DNA of 64,000 bases from Selaginella moellendorffii. Lineage: Eukaryota > Streptophyta > Lycopodiopsida > Selaginellales > Selaginellaceae. Location: assembly GCF_000143415.4 (NCBI RefSeq), contig NW_003314363.1, forward strand, positions 1 through 64,000, read 5' to 3'. The translations under genes were made by a program, and so were the position numbers. Numbering within the stretch: position 1 is the first letter of the stretch; the number at the start of each line of letters is the position of its first letter. The notes under the pieces are model-generated. The model did not search any database and was not told the DNA's origin. It worked only from the letters and a program-made list of their open reading frames with translations. Positions 37,263 through 46,180 of this stretch are shown piece after piece.

Positions 37263-37418
37263 TCAGGTGAGGAGGAGCACGAGCGGGATGATGGCGACGA
37301 GGGAGAAGGTGGCGAGGAATGAAGAGAGCTTGAGAAGCGAGTGGAGGGCGGGCGGGAGCAGCGAGACGAGGACGAGGGCGAGCACGAGGAGCAGCGAGAG
37401 GCGCTGGAAGGGAGGCAT
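37263..37418 (-). CDS. Putative 51-residue hydrophobic protein
   Basis: An ATG at 37,418 on the minus strand opens a short frame beginning MPPFQRLSLLLVLALVLVSL, with a second hydrophobic stretch near the C-terminus (SLVAIIPLVLLLT). It would be a small two-helix membrane protein. It lies tail-to-tail with CDC48, 59 bp after that stop, and a G-box (CCACGTGG, 37,438-37,445) sits 20 bp upstream of its start. I do not recognise the family. Chance opening on the antisense of the CDC48 3' UTR is possible. Confidence 0.35.
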   Translation of the reverse strand: MPPFQRLSLLLVLALVLVSLLPPALHSLLKLSSFLATFSLVAIIPLVLLLT

Positions 37419-37437
37419 GGTAGCATTTAGGGCTTGT

Positions 37438-37445
37438 CCACGTGG
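37438..37445. promoter_or_regulatory. G-box (CCACGTGG)
   Basis: Perfect palindromic G-box between the small minus-strand ORF (start 37,418) and the BTB-like gene (start 37,514), placed to serve either direction. G-boxes bind bZIP and bHLH factors, including light and ABA regulators. Confidence 0.45.
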
Positions 37446-37513
37446 CAAAAAGAGGAGGCGTGGTAACCGACTGGCAACAAAGCGAGAGGTTTAAGCGTGT
37501 AGATCGAATTGTC

Positions 37514-39091
37514 ATGGAGCTTGCGAGCAACGTAATCAAGGAGCGATTGGCGTCGCTGGGCATCTCCTTGGCACCCGTGGCCGCGGACAAGACAGCACCG
37601 GACGTGCTGCTGGTTGCCAGGAGAGCTGCCCACAGCTCTTGCCGCGATGTGGTGCGAGTACTGGCGCACTCGAGCGTGCTCAAGAAGGAGTGTGACTACT
37701 TCCGGGAATGGTTCATCGACTACGACGTGCGCATGGCGGAGGAGCGGCGGCGCAAGGCGCTTGTAGCGGACATGGTGCAGAGTGTGATGAGGAATGTGGA
37801 GGAGGAGGCGAAAGTGAGGCAGGCAATCACCGGCATGCTGGAGGGCGTCATGACCAACGTGATTGAGCTCCACAAAGGCGACGAGGAGGAGGAAGCAGCG
37901 CACGGAGAGGAAGCGGCAGAGCGTAGGCCTGGCGTCGCGGCGGCGGCGCCAGAGGAGGAGGTGGAGGTGCAGCGGTATATAGTCATAGAGAAGCTCGAGT
38001 GGACAGCCCCTGTCCTGCACGCCATTCTGGAATGGCTGTATACGCGCTGCTGCCACATCGATGTGGAGCATCTGTGGGCAGTGTACGAGGCGGCGGACAA
38101 GATGGTGCTGAGCAGCTTGAGCGGAGCCATCCGCGACTACAGCAGTCCGCATTACCTCCGGTACGCGCTGGACAAGGAGGAGGATCGTAAGGCCCTCCTC
38201 AGGCTGTGCTCCAAGGCGCGGTGCGCGGAGCTTGGGAGCCTGCGAGTGCTGTGCGAGAGCCTGTCCCGCTCGCCCATCTCCTCCTCCTTCTGCATGCTCC
38301 TCCACACGGCAGCCATCTCGTACAGGCGGCCATCCTTTCTGCCCGAGGGCCTCTACACAATGTTGGGACATCCCGTGTGCTGTCTCAAGGAGGCCGAGCC
38401 GCTGGAGCCTCTCAAGCCGTACATCACCCTCGTCCGGGAGTCGGGCTGCCGCTTCCGCAGGAGAAAGGTGGCGGCAGCGAGCGGAGGAGTAGCGTCGGCC
38501 AAGATGAAGGACGTGGAGTGGCGGATCATGGACCTGGGCAGCAATGCTGCTCGATGCTGCCACACCTTGTTCCGCTACTCGGCGGAGGTAAGCTTCGAGG
38601 CGGCCACAAAGGCTGGCATGCTGGTGAAGCCGGTGCGCCAGGAGACGTTTAGCCTGAGGATGGTGACGGGCTCCATGGTGAGCAGCATCATCAAGTGCGC
38701 GCTGGGCAAGGCCATCCCAGCCGCGGAGCTCAAGGTCAAGGAGGAGAGGGGATCGGGCTACTATATCCGCGGCCCCAGCTACTGCTTCTCGCTGCTGCTC
38801 CAGGGCGAGCCCTCCATGATCCTGGTGGGTGCCAAGGCCATCCCCCATGACATGATCGGCCGTGCGGCACTGCGGATCAGGAATCCCTCGGAGCGCACCT
38901 TTGCCAGATTCCTTCCCGCCATGAGGTCCTTCGGCGTCGACTTTGAGGCCAACACGCTCTACATCATCAAGCCGCTACACAGCATCATCCGCATTCTCGA
39001 GTTTGTGGCGGGCGTCAGCCGCGAGGCCTTCACCCCGCTCGAGTTCGAGAGGCATGTGGTGGAAGTTGTCGAGGCCACGGATCCTTTTTAA
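37514..39091 (+). CDS. BTB/POZ-like protein, intronless
   Basis: I take the ATG at 37,514; the frame is open further upstream but without ATG. The 525-residue product has a BTB-like start (PDVLLVARRAAH, VVRVLAHSSVLKKECDYFREW), a highly charged insert with EEEVEVQRY, then AILEWLYTRCCHIDVEHLW and ADKMVLSSL, like the end of a BTB fold leading into a BACK-type helical region. The C-terminal half (from about residue 290) contains RESGCRFRRRK and VRQETFSLRMVTGS, and ends EFERHVVEVVEATDPF. BTB proteins often recruit substrates to CUL3 ligases. The family beyond BTB is not recognised. Absence of introns is unusual among neighbours. Its stop lies 38 bp from the convergent RTF1 stop. Confidence 0.65.
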   Translation: MELASNVIKERLASLGISLAPVAADKTAPDVLLVARRAAHSSCRDVVRVLAHSSVLKKECDYFREWFIDYDVRMAEERRRKALVADMVQSVMRNVEEEAKVRQAITGMLEGVMTNVIELHKGDEEEEAAHGEEAAERRPGVAAAAPEEEVEVQRYIVIEKLEWTAPVLHAILEWLYTRCCHIDVEHLWAVYEAADKMVLSSLSGAIRDYSSPHYLRYALDKEEDRKALLRLCSKARCAELGSLRVLCESLSRSPISSSFCMLLHTAAISYRRPSFLPEGLYTMLGHPVCCLKEAEPLEPLKPYITLVRESGCRFRRRKVAAASGGVASAKMKDVEWRIMDLGSNAARCCHTLFRYSAEVSFEAATKAGMLVKPVRQETFSLRMVTGSMVSSIIKCALGKAIPAAELKVKEERGSGYYIRGPSYCFSLLLQGEPSMILVGAKAIPHDMIGRAALRIRNPSERTFARFLPAMRSFGVDFEANTLYIIKPLHSIIRILEFVAGVSREAFTPLEFERHVVEVVEATDPF

Positions 39092-39129
39092 CCACAAAGC
39101 AATACAAATACACACCACCTTGCTTTTGC

Positions 39130-41019
39130 TTAGAGCAGCCCCCGGCGGCGCTTGTAGTCGTTGACTGTGAGCGTGAGGCTGTGGCGCCGGCCGTCGTCGT
39201 CGTCGACGCGCACACCGTAGTGAGCTTCCATCTTCCGCTTCCGCTCCATGAAGGCCATGGCTGCTCCCTGCCCGCCTTTGAAGCGCTCCAGTGCGGCCAA
39301 CGATATGGGCAAGTCGAAGTCGTGCAGGCTAAACATCTTGGAGAACTGGCGCCCCATCAGGCGGCCATTGCCAGCCTTGGTCAGCTCCTGCAAAAAGCCC
39401 GCCCCGTCTTTACCCGCCTTATCACCCCCGATGGCTTCGCTGTGCTCCTCCGCTGCGGTCTTTGGAGCGTCCGACTTGTAGTAGTTTTGTGACCTTGTCC
39501 ACCTCCGGGAGAAGGGATCGTAGCCCGCTTCGCCCATCTTGGCCGCTGGCTTGAGTTCCGACGCGTTTTTAAAGTTTTCAAACCTGTTCCTCCGGTTCAT
39601 CATCTCGATACGTTCCGCCTTTTCATTCTTGGTTTGCTGCTTGGACGCCAGAGACTCGAGCTCCTTGAGCTTCTCGTGCAGCCGCTCTATCTGCTCCTGG
39701 TCTCCCTTGCCTTCAGCGACGCTCAGCTCCTTCATCACTCTTTCCTTTTCCAGCGCCAAGTTGGACGGCCTCGCCGATGCCATCTTCTTCTCCTGCAGCA
39801 TCTGCTTCACTGCTGCAGCCGAGTAGACGAAGGAGGCGATCTTCTCCAGGGCCTCGGCCTTGTCCCTCACCGCCGACTTGCTGATGCCGGGAGAGTCCGA
39901 CTTGGCCACCTCCGCCTTCCATGCATCGATCTCGTCGTCTGTAGGGGCCTGGTCGGATGCTCGAACCATCTGCCAGCGAGCCGCCGAGGAGTCGTCCCCC
40001 CACGTACAGTTGAGATACTTGTGCGTGGTGCGGTTTTCAAACTTGTAGGGCTTGTCCGGCTCCGTAGCATCCACATTCTTCACGAGGCACAGGCGGTACA
40101 TGCTTGTGCCGCTGTTGGACATGCCGATGCCAATGCGCACGAAGCATCCCACGATCACCTCCTCGAAAAACGGCTCCATGAACCACTTTGACAGCTTGGA
40201 CCTCCGGATGGTGATCTTCCTGATGTCCTCGTTGTCGGGCAGGCTCACTCGCCCCCCTCGCTCGTCGTCGTCGTCCTCCGAAGGTACGTCGCTGCGGTTG
40301 GATTCTCCTCGGCTGCTCTCCTCGTCGTCGTCGTCTTCGGAATCAGCATCAGAGTTGGAGCTCGGGCTGGCGCTGCGGCGGGGCGGCGGAGCAGCCGCAC
40401 CACCTGCAACATGCTCCCGTCTCTTCCTCTGCTGGTGCTGGTGCTGGTGCTGGTGCTGATGCTGCTGCTGTAGCTGGCTCGCGTCCTGCGACCTCTGCCT
40501 CTTGGCCACCAGCTCGCTCAGAGCGTTGGTCTTGGAGGTTTTGGTGGTTTCCCTGCCCGAGGACCTCATCCGGGACGAGGGTGGCCCGTCCCTCTTCCGC
40601 TCCTCCTCTGCAATGCGCGCCTCGGTCGACTTCTTGAGGCTGTAGTTGTCTCGCTTCTCCGACCTCTCGTGCAGGATCATCTCCCTCTCCAGCTCCGTCA
40701 TCGCCTCCAGCTTCCGCTTGTCCTCGTCGTCCTTGTACAGATCACTCCCAAACGACAGGTCGCTCCCGGAGCCCTCGTCCCTGTCCCCGCCATCAAACCT
40801 CTTCTTGAGTGGCATCTTGGAGCCGCCCTTGCCCTTTTTGTCGTAGTCGTCTTCATCCTCCTCCTCGTCCTCGTCAGAGCTGGAGCTGGAGCCTCTCCTG
40901 GAGCTTCTCTTACCATCTCTCTTGCTGGCGGCGCCGCTGCTAGCGTTCGTGTTGCTGCCGCTCTTGCGACCAGCAGCGGCCAGGAGCATGTGCTCCAGAT
41001 CGAGGGCGTCGTCCGCCAT
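39130..41019 (-). CDS. RTF1: RTF1/VIP5, Paf1-complex subunit
   Basis: Single-exon, 629 residues from the ATG at 41,019 (MADDALDLEHMLLAAAGRK). The N-terminus is acidic and serine-rich. A histone-modification-domain region at about 70-150 reads KKRFDGGDRDEGSGSDL, then TELEREMILHERSEKRD. The Plus3 domain begins near residue 240 (IRKITIRRSKLSKWFMEPFF) and contains VGCFVRIGIG, YRLCLVKNV and TWGDDSSAARWQM. A coiled-coil tail includes LEKERVMKELSVAEGK. RTF1 joins PAF1C on RNA polymerase II and promotes H2B ubiquitylation and H3K4 methylation; the Arabidopsis ortholog VIP5 acts in flowering control. A Gln-His repeat occurs near residue 195. Confidence 0.95.
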   Translation of the reverse strand: MADDALDLEHMLLAAAGRKSGSNTNASSGAASKRDGKRSSRRGSSSSSDEDEEEDEDDYDKKGKGGSKMPLKKRFDGGDRDEGSGSDLSFGSDLYKDDEDKRKLEAMTELEREMILHERSEKRDNYSLKKSTEARIAEEERKRDGPPSSRMRSSGRETTKTSKTNALSELVAKRQRSQDASQLQQQHQHQHQHQHQQRKRREHVAGGAAAPPPRRSASPSSNSDADSEDDDDEESSRGESNRSDVPSEDDDDERGGRVSLPDNEDIRKITIRRSKLSKWFMEPFFEEVIVGCFVRIGIGMSNSGTSMYRLCLVKNVDATEPDKPYKFENRTTHKYLNCTWGDDSSAARWQMVRASDQAPTDDEIDAWKAEVAKSDSPGISKSAVRDKAEALEKIASFVYSAAAVKQMLQEKKMASARPSNLALEKERVMKELSVAEGKGDQEQIERLHEKLKELESLASKQQTKNEKAERIEMMNRRNRFENFKNASELKPAAKMGEAGYDPFSRRWTRSQNYYKSDAPKTAAEEHSEAIGGDKAGKDGAGFLQELTKAGNGRLMGRQFSKMFSLHDFDLPISLAALERFKGGQGAAMAFMERKRKMEAHYGVRVDDDDGRRHSLTLTVNDYKRRRGLL

Positions 41020-41107
41020 GGCCACTCCTCTGACCTAATACTAAGATGAGCTCAAAAGAGCTCTACTCGTTAGGGTTTTAGAGGAGTGTGCGAGTCCTAG
41101 GCGGCGT
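41020..41107. promoter_or_regulatory. 88-bp divergent intergenic region with telobox
   Basis: Only 88 bp separate the start codons of RTF1 (-) and the LRR-kinase gene (+). The spacer contains tagggtttta at 41,071-41,080, a telobox-type motif found in plant housekeeping promoters, and a gagctcaaaagagctc palindrome-like pair at 41,048-41,063. The two genes probably share a bidirectional promoter. Confidence 0.6.
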
Positions 41108-44100
41108 ATGGCGTCGGGGGAGGGCCATAGCGAGGGAGCGGAGGGGCACGGGGCGCCGGGCCAGGGCGCGGGCAGTGCCAGCAAGGCGGAGGAGGAGGAG
41201 GAGGGGGAGGAGGGTGACGATGTGATCGATGTCTCTCCCTCAGGCTGCTGCGCCTCGTCGCTGGCGTGCGTCCCAGCTGCAAAGTCCCAGCGGGCCAAGC
41301 AAATGTACGTGTTTGACAACGTTTTCACCCTTTTGCCACGCTCTCTTCTGCAATTCACGAGCCTCCGGGTCCTCAAGGTCTTCTCCAACGCCGCGCGCTA
41401 CTTCCCCGACCTTGACGACAACTGCTTCCCCCAGTTGGAGCAGCTCCAGGTGAGGGCATCTCCACTGGGACTGTCCAGCCTTTTGCCGCTTGGGAAAATG
41501 CCCGCTCTCAAGACGCTCGAGCTCCACCAGCTTCCGCTCCGCCCCTCTGCGTCCTTTCTACCAGCCGAAATTGCCAACCTCCAGGAGCTCCGACGGCTTT
41601 CGGTCTGTCACTTCTCAATCTCGTAAGTCACTCCTCCTTCTCTGTTTCACATCCAAACGCTCGCTTTTCAGGTATCTACCACCAGAAATTGGATCTCTTC
41701 ACAGCCTCCAGGAGCTGGACTTGTCGTTTAACAAGCTCAAGCTCTTACCCAAGGAAATATCCGGATTGACATCACTTAAATCGCTCAAGCTCTCAAACAA
41801 CAAGCTGGGGGAGCTTCCTTCGTCTATTAGTACAATGCTTTCACTGGCCACCCTTGATGTTGGCCATAATAGACTAACTTCGCTCCTCACACTGGATCTG
41901 CAAGCTATGACTTCCTTGCAAGAACTAAATGCTCAAGTAGGCTTTAGCGGTACTTCAAGCTTCCTACTTTGGTTCGTTTCTCATCTATCTCTTCTCCTCT
42001 TGTGCAGTTTAATAAGTTGCAAGCGACTGGAGAGATTCCAACATGGCTCAGGTGCAACTTTGAGGGTAACGAGTGGCTGCAATTTTATTCGGAGAGAAAA
42101 AAGGCTAAAGGTAATTTACTGTCTACTTTATTTTTGAAAGGAACGTAACTTGATGGATGGAACAGGATCTAGGAACTCCGGCAATCGGTCAAAGCTGGGA
42201 GTTGAAAGCAGGCGGTGCAAGACATTGGGGTCTGCGATACCTGAGGAGATGGTGCTCCTGGATTCTGGAAACTACCGGACTGTTGACAAGAGAGGAAGCG
42301 CAAACGAGCTTGGGGAAAGTACAGATTTGCCGCTACAAAGCAAGCAACTAACAGTGACAGAGAAGGCTGGCACTCATGCAGGTTCGACTCACAAGAGGCT
42401 TGGGCATTGTCCTGTTGAAGGTAATCCAAAGCCTAGCAAGCGTCGGAAGGCAGCTGAGAAGTTCTCTGAGGTGTCATACAAGTACAGCAAAGATTCTTTC
42501 TGTGGTTTCGATGACCATCTTGTGGATGGTTTTTACGACGCGGGCAGGGACCATCCTTTTCTTCCGCTGGAAGCCTTGGAAAATGAGCAGTTCAGTTTCA
42601 ACAGGCGCGAGGTTATACTGGTCGACAGGTAGGCACACGTTCTAAAGCTGCAAATTACAAGCTGGTACCTGCAGAACCAAAGACGAGGATTTGGACGCGA
42701 TGGCTTCATCCGCTAAACAACTGCTTGTTAGTCTTGGACCTGGCGGGGCAACATTTGAGCATGGTTCGAGTGACTTGTACAACGTTGCAATGCTGGCCTT
42801 GTTCGTGTCAGATTGTTTGGGTGGGAGCGACAAGACGTTGAATGTTAAAATCATGCGGCGCACTGCACTTGGTTCTACGTCAAGTATGCCCTTCGTATGT
42901 TCGTGCTGCGCAACAGGGCCAAGCGACAGTGGTGCCTCTTTTTCCGGTGCGCTTCCAAGCATGCGTACACTCAGTGACGAAGCAATAAGACATGTTAAGC
43001 TTAAGAGGAACTCCAACGTAGTACCTTTGGGATCATTGCCTTATGGCGTTTGTCGGCACCGGGCAATACTCATGAAGGTATGTTCTAAGCATTGTGTGCT
43101 TTATTCACGTCTTGTTTTGCAGTATCTTTGCGATCGATCGAGTCCCGTTATTCCTTGTGAGCTAGTGCGGGGATATTTGGATTATATGCCGCATGCTTGG
43201 AACGTTGTTCTTGTTTGTAGGGGTGGTGTTAACGTCAGGATGCTTGTCGACGCGTGTCGTCCTCTTGATATCAGGCTTGAAAGCGATCCAGAGTATTTCT
43301 GCCGGTTCGTTTCGAGGTTTTCCATTTTCGTTTTGTTTAAACAAAGTTTTTATTTCCTCTCTAGGTACATTCCAACCCGGCGGATACATGTGCAGCCTAG
43401 GGTGGTGGAGCTAGGCAGCGGGACGTTTTTGCCTCTGTTTTACGAGGAGATTGGTTTTGGTGCCTCCGGTGCAGAGGTTAGGAAATGCAGCGTTGGAGGT
43501 CATACGGCTGCTGCAAAGGTAAAACGTGCATGGAGATTTCGTTTTTTTTTTTTGTTTTCTTTTTTCTCACTACAAACCGTGTCCTTGTTCTATCAGATCC
43601 GGCAGCTGGATTCTACGGTTGTCAAAGAATCATCGGATGGTGGGTGGCTCAGTGAGTTGCGCATACACTGTAGCATCGGAGAGCATCCCAATGTTGTCGC
43701 GTTCTATGGTCATCAGCTATCTTTTGAATCCGCTGCGTCGAATGGCGCAAACAAAAAGCTGGACGCTCCTCAGCTGGTTATATTTATGGAGTATGTCAAG
43801 GGCGGGTCGCTAGACGTGAGTTGCTGGTTGCAAAATTTCCTGGTTTGCCGTACTAATTTGTTTTTGCAGAATGTTATCACTCGCTTCTCAAAAGATGGCT
43901 GCCTCTATACACCGCCCCGATTAGCAATAAATATTGCTGAAAGTGTAGCTCAAGGTCTGGTTTGGCTTCACTCAAGGGGGATCATCCACCGTGACATCAA
44001 AAGCAGTAACATACTGGTAGATTTGGATTCTCCTGACAATAGACCGGTAGTCAAGATTTGTGACTTTGATAGTGCCGTTCCTGTGGGTTCCTCGTCTATC

Positions 44101-44615
44101 CACACCTGTTACTTGGCACATCATGGTCTACCCCTTACTGATGTCTGCGTAGGCACTCCTCGATGGATTGCTCCAGAAGTGCTGGGTGCTATGTATACTC
44201 GTCAGCAGTACGGGCTGGTAAGCCTCCTCTTTCCAAACAATCATAACAGACATCATTCATGTCTGTGTGTCTACAGGAAGCAGATATGTGGTCTTTCGGC
44301 TGTTTCATCTCAGAATTGTTGACACTAAACGTTCCTTATGCGGGAATCGGGGACAATGAAATTCACAATCACATCAAAGTAAGTGTAGTAGTGACGATAT
44401 TGTCGTCTCTTTCTCATGCTTTTGTGGGGCAGGCTGGAGAGAGGCCCTCGTTAACGTGGAAGCTTGATGAGATTGTCCTTGAGCCAGCCGTTGGCGGCGA
44501 CAAAGATTGCCTAGATGCTTTGATACGTCTGTATGAGTCATGCACAGAGCTTGATCCTGGCAAACGGCCAACTGCACAAGAAGCTTTGTCGTCTTTACAG
44601 AAGCTGGTGGAATGA
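41108..44615 (+). CDS. LRR-EDR1-domain protein kinase
   Basis: About ten exons. After an acidic N-terminus (EEEEEGEEGDD) come leucine-rich repeats (PEIGSLHSLQELDLSFNKL, ISGLTSLKSLKLSNNKLGEL, MLSLATLDVGHNRL). A middle section contains an EDR1-type domain (YGVCRHRAILMK, YLCDR, IPCELVRGYLDYMPHAWN). The kinase domain begins with IGFGASGAEV and has the ATP lysine in HTAAAK, IFMEYVKGGSLD, catalytic HRDIKSSNIL, DFDSAVPV in place of DFG, APEVL and DMWSFGCF. It ends SSLQKLVE at TGA 44,613-44,615. A similar LRR plus Raf-like kinase exists in Arabidopsis (At1g04210 type). It is probably a cytosolic signalling kinase; activity is uncertain because of DFD. Confidence 0.88.
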
Positions 44616-44981
44616 GGAAGATTCATCATCCGACCCCAAAAGGTATGCTTTGAGCTGCACTGGTATTGATCATATTCATGTTTTTCAGCAGGCATTTCTT
44701 GTTGTCTTGCGAAAGGGAATATCGCACAGATTGTTATATACATTTGGAGGGTCAGTTTCTTTGCGTCTATATTTTATATTTTATACAACTTTCTCATTTT
44801 GTTTAATTACAACAGCTATCAACAATTGAAGTTGAAGCAAAGCAGGCATCAATGAAGATGGAAAGGCAATCAACCGATGCGTTTGATCCGCGAGCTGCCT
44901 TTGCTGCAAGGGATACCCCGTTGGATCCGATTTATGGGTCTATAAAAGTTAGCTCTTTCATAAGACGTGAGAAGACAAGCC
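44616..44981. other. Intergenic with promoter of LEA_2-like gene
   Basis: AT-richer spacer holding the kinase 3' UTR and the promoter of the next gene. TATAAAAG at 44,941-44,948 lies 33 nt before the ATG at 44,982, implying a very short leader. No other gene is seen. Confidence 0.5.
44941..44948 (+). promoter_or_regulatory. TATA box of LEA_2-like gene
   Basis: Canonical TATAAAAG, 33 nt upstream of the start codon at 44,982. Confidence 0.55.
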
Positions 44982-46136
44982 ATGGAGGGAGGCGGCAGTA
45001 AGGTGGCCAAGTTTGCTCCCCGGGTGGATATGATGGGAATGAGCTTGCAATCGTCAACAGCCAACAGGGCGGTAGTAGATGTCCTCTTTGCGATCTTGAA
45101 TCCTCACCCGGTGGAACTTAAGCTGGTGGAAGTTGAGTTTGCGTTTGAGAAGGAAGACGACAGTGAAGTTGCGCTTGTGAAGCTGGTCCAGTATCCCAGT
45201 ACAATTCAAGCGTGCTCCTCGACGCTGATGATGGTGCCAGTGGAGTTGAAGCAGGCAGATGTCAGTCACGTTGCATCGCACACAATGAAGGCTCAACTCA
45301 ATTTTAGGCCGAACAGCATCAGCGATTTTTTCACGGTGAGTGTGGGTAAGGTGAAGGACTTTTTCAAGGTGCTGCAACCAGAAGGTGGACGGGCTTCCGG
45401 GTACGTCAACGGGGTGCACATTTCGTCCCTTTCTCCCGAGGAAGTCAAATTCAGCATCATTCTGCGAGTCTCCAACGGCAACACCATCCCAGTGGAGCTT
45501 GAAAGAGCGGAATTCGCTCTGGAGGAGGAGAGCAAGGTCAAGGTGGCTGATAAGGTGGTGCGCGCACTCCAGACCATCAATCCCAAGAGCCAGAAGCGAA
45601 TCGAGATCGGCCTGACGGTCGGGAAGGAGGAAATGAAAGGGGCTTCTCTTCCAGCTCCAGGCAACATGCTGAGCCTGAAGCTTAGGATGGACTTTTGGTT
45701 CAAGGATTCCTCTCACGGCGAGTACAAGATCTCTCAGGACAAATCCGTCTCTTTCCCAGTGCTGGCTCCCGCAGCAGCCCAGGTGAAGGAGGTGGTGTTT
45801 GAGCACGATGCTTCTGGCGTCCCCGTTGCCAGGATGCAGCTGCAACTCAAACTCGTCCCCATCAAGCTCAACGCCATACCTCACCTCGACTACACGATAC
45901 GCCACACCGCTTCTATGAAAGAGCCCGTGGCCAAACTCGCGAGCTGGTCGCTCCTTGGGCACGGTGACGCGACGACATTGGAAGAGGAGATGGCGGTGGA
46001 AGCTGTGTTGCAGCCCCTGGACGATTCAGCATTTGGCTCGGCACTGTGGGAGGTGTTTTGCGACAGAAGCACCAACTACACGTCCACCGTGACCATCGAG
46101 GGGAATTCCCTTGAGTATGGTACAGTTCGCATGTAG
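44982..46136 (+). CDS. LEA_2/WHy-like protein
   Basis: Intronless, 384 residues from the ATG at 44,982. Two beta-rich repeats resemble LEA_2/WHy domains: one near residue 25 (VVDVLFAILNPHPVELKLVE, then VQYPSTIQACSSTLMMVPVE) and another near 155 (VKFSIILRVSNGNTIPVELE). A C-terminal region with PVARMQLQLKLVPIKLNAI follows. No signal peptide or membrane segment is evident, so it is probably cytosolic, like LEA14. LEA_2 proteins protect membranes and proteins during desiccation. The NPxPxxL pattern is visible but overall similarity is modest; another immunoglobulin-like fold family is possible. Its stop lies 44 bp from the convergent MenB stop. Confidence 0.5.
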   Translation: MEGGGSKVAKFAPRVDMMGMSLQSSTANRAVVDVLFAILNPHPVELKLVEVEFAFEKEDDSEVALVKLVQYPSTIQACSSTLMMVPVELKQADVSHVASHTMKAQLNFRPNSISDFFTVSVGKVKDFFKVLQPEGGRASGYVNGVHISSLSPEEVKFSIILRVSNGNTIPVELERAEFALEEESKVKVADKVVRALQTINPKSQKRIEIGLTVGKEEMKGASLPAPGNMLSLKLRMDFWFKDSSHGEYKISQDKSVSFPVLAPAAAQVKEVVFEHDASGVPVARMQLQLKLVPIKLNAIPHLDYTIRHTASMKEPVAKLASWSLLGHGDATTLEEEMAVEAVLQPLDDSAFGSALWEVFCDRSTNYTSTVTIEGNSLEYGTVRM

Positions 46137-46180
46137 CTAGCACCTCTCCATTCTCGTTGAATAACAAGAAAATATTTCGT

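Noticed and set aside
37427-38848. 473-residue open frame on the minus strand
   Set aside because: It is antisense to the BTB-like gene. The GC-rich codon usage of the plus-strand gene leaves the opposite frame open; the translation is His/Leu/Arg-rich with no domain.
39634-40191. 185-residue plus-strand open frame
   Set aside because: Antisense to the RTF1 coding exon, leucine/arginine-rich, no domain.
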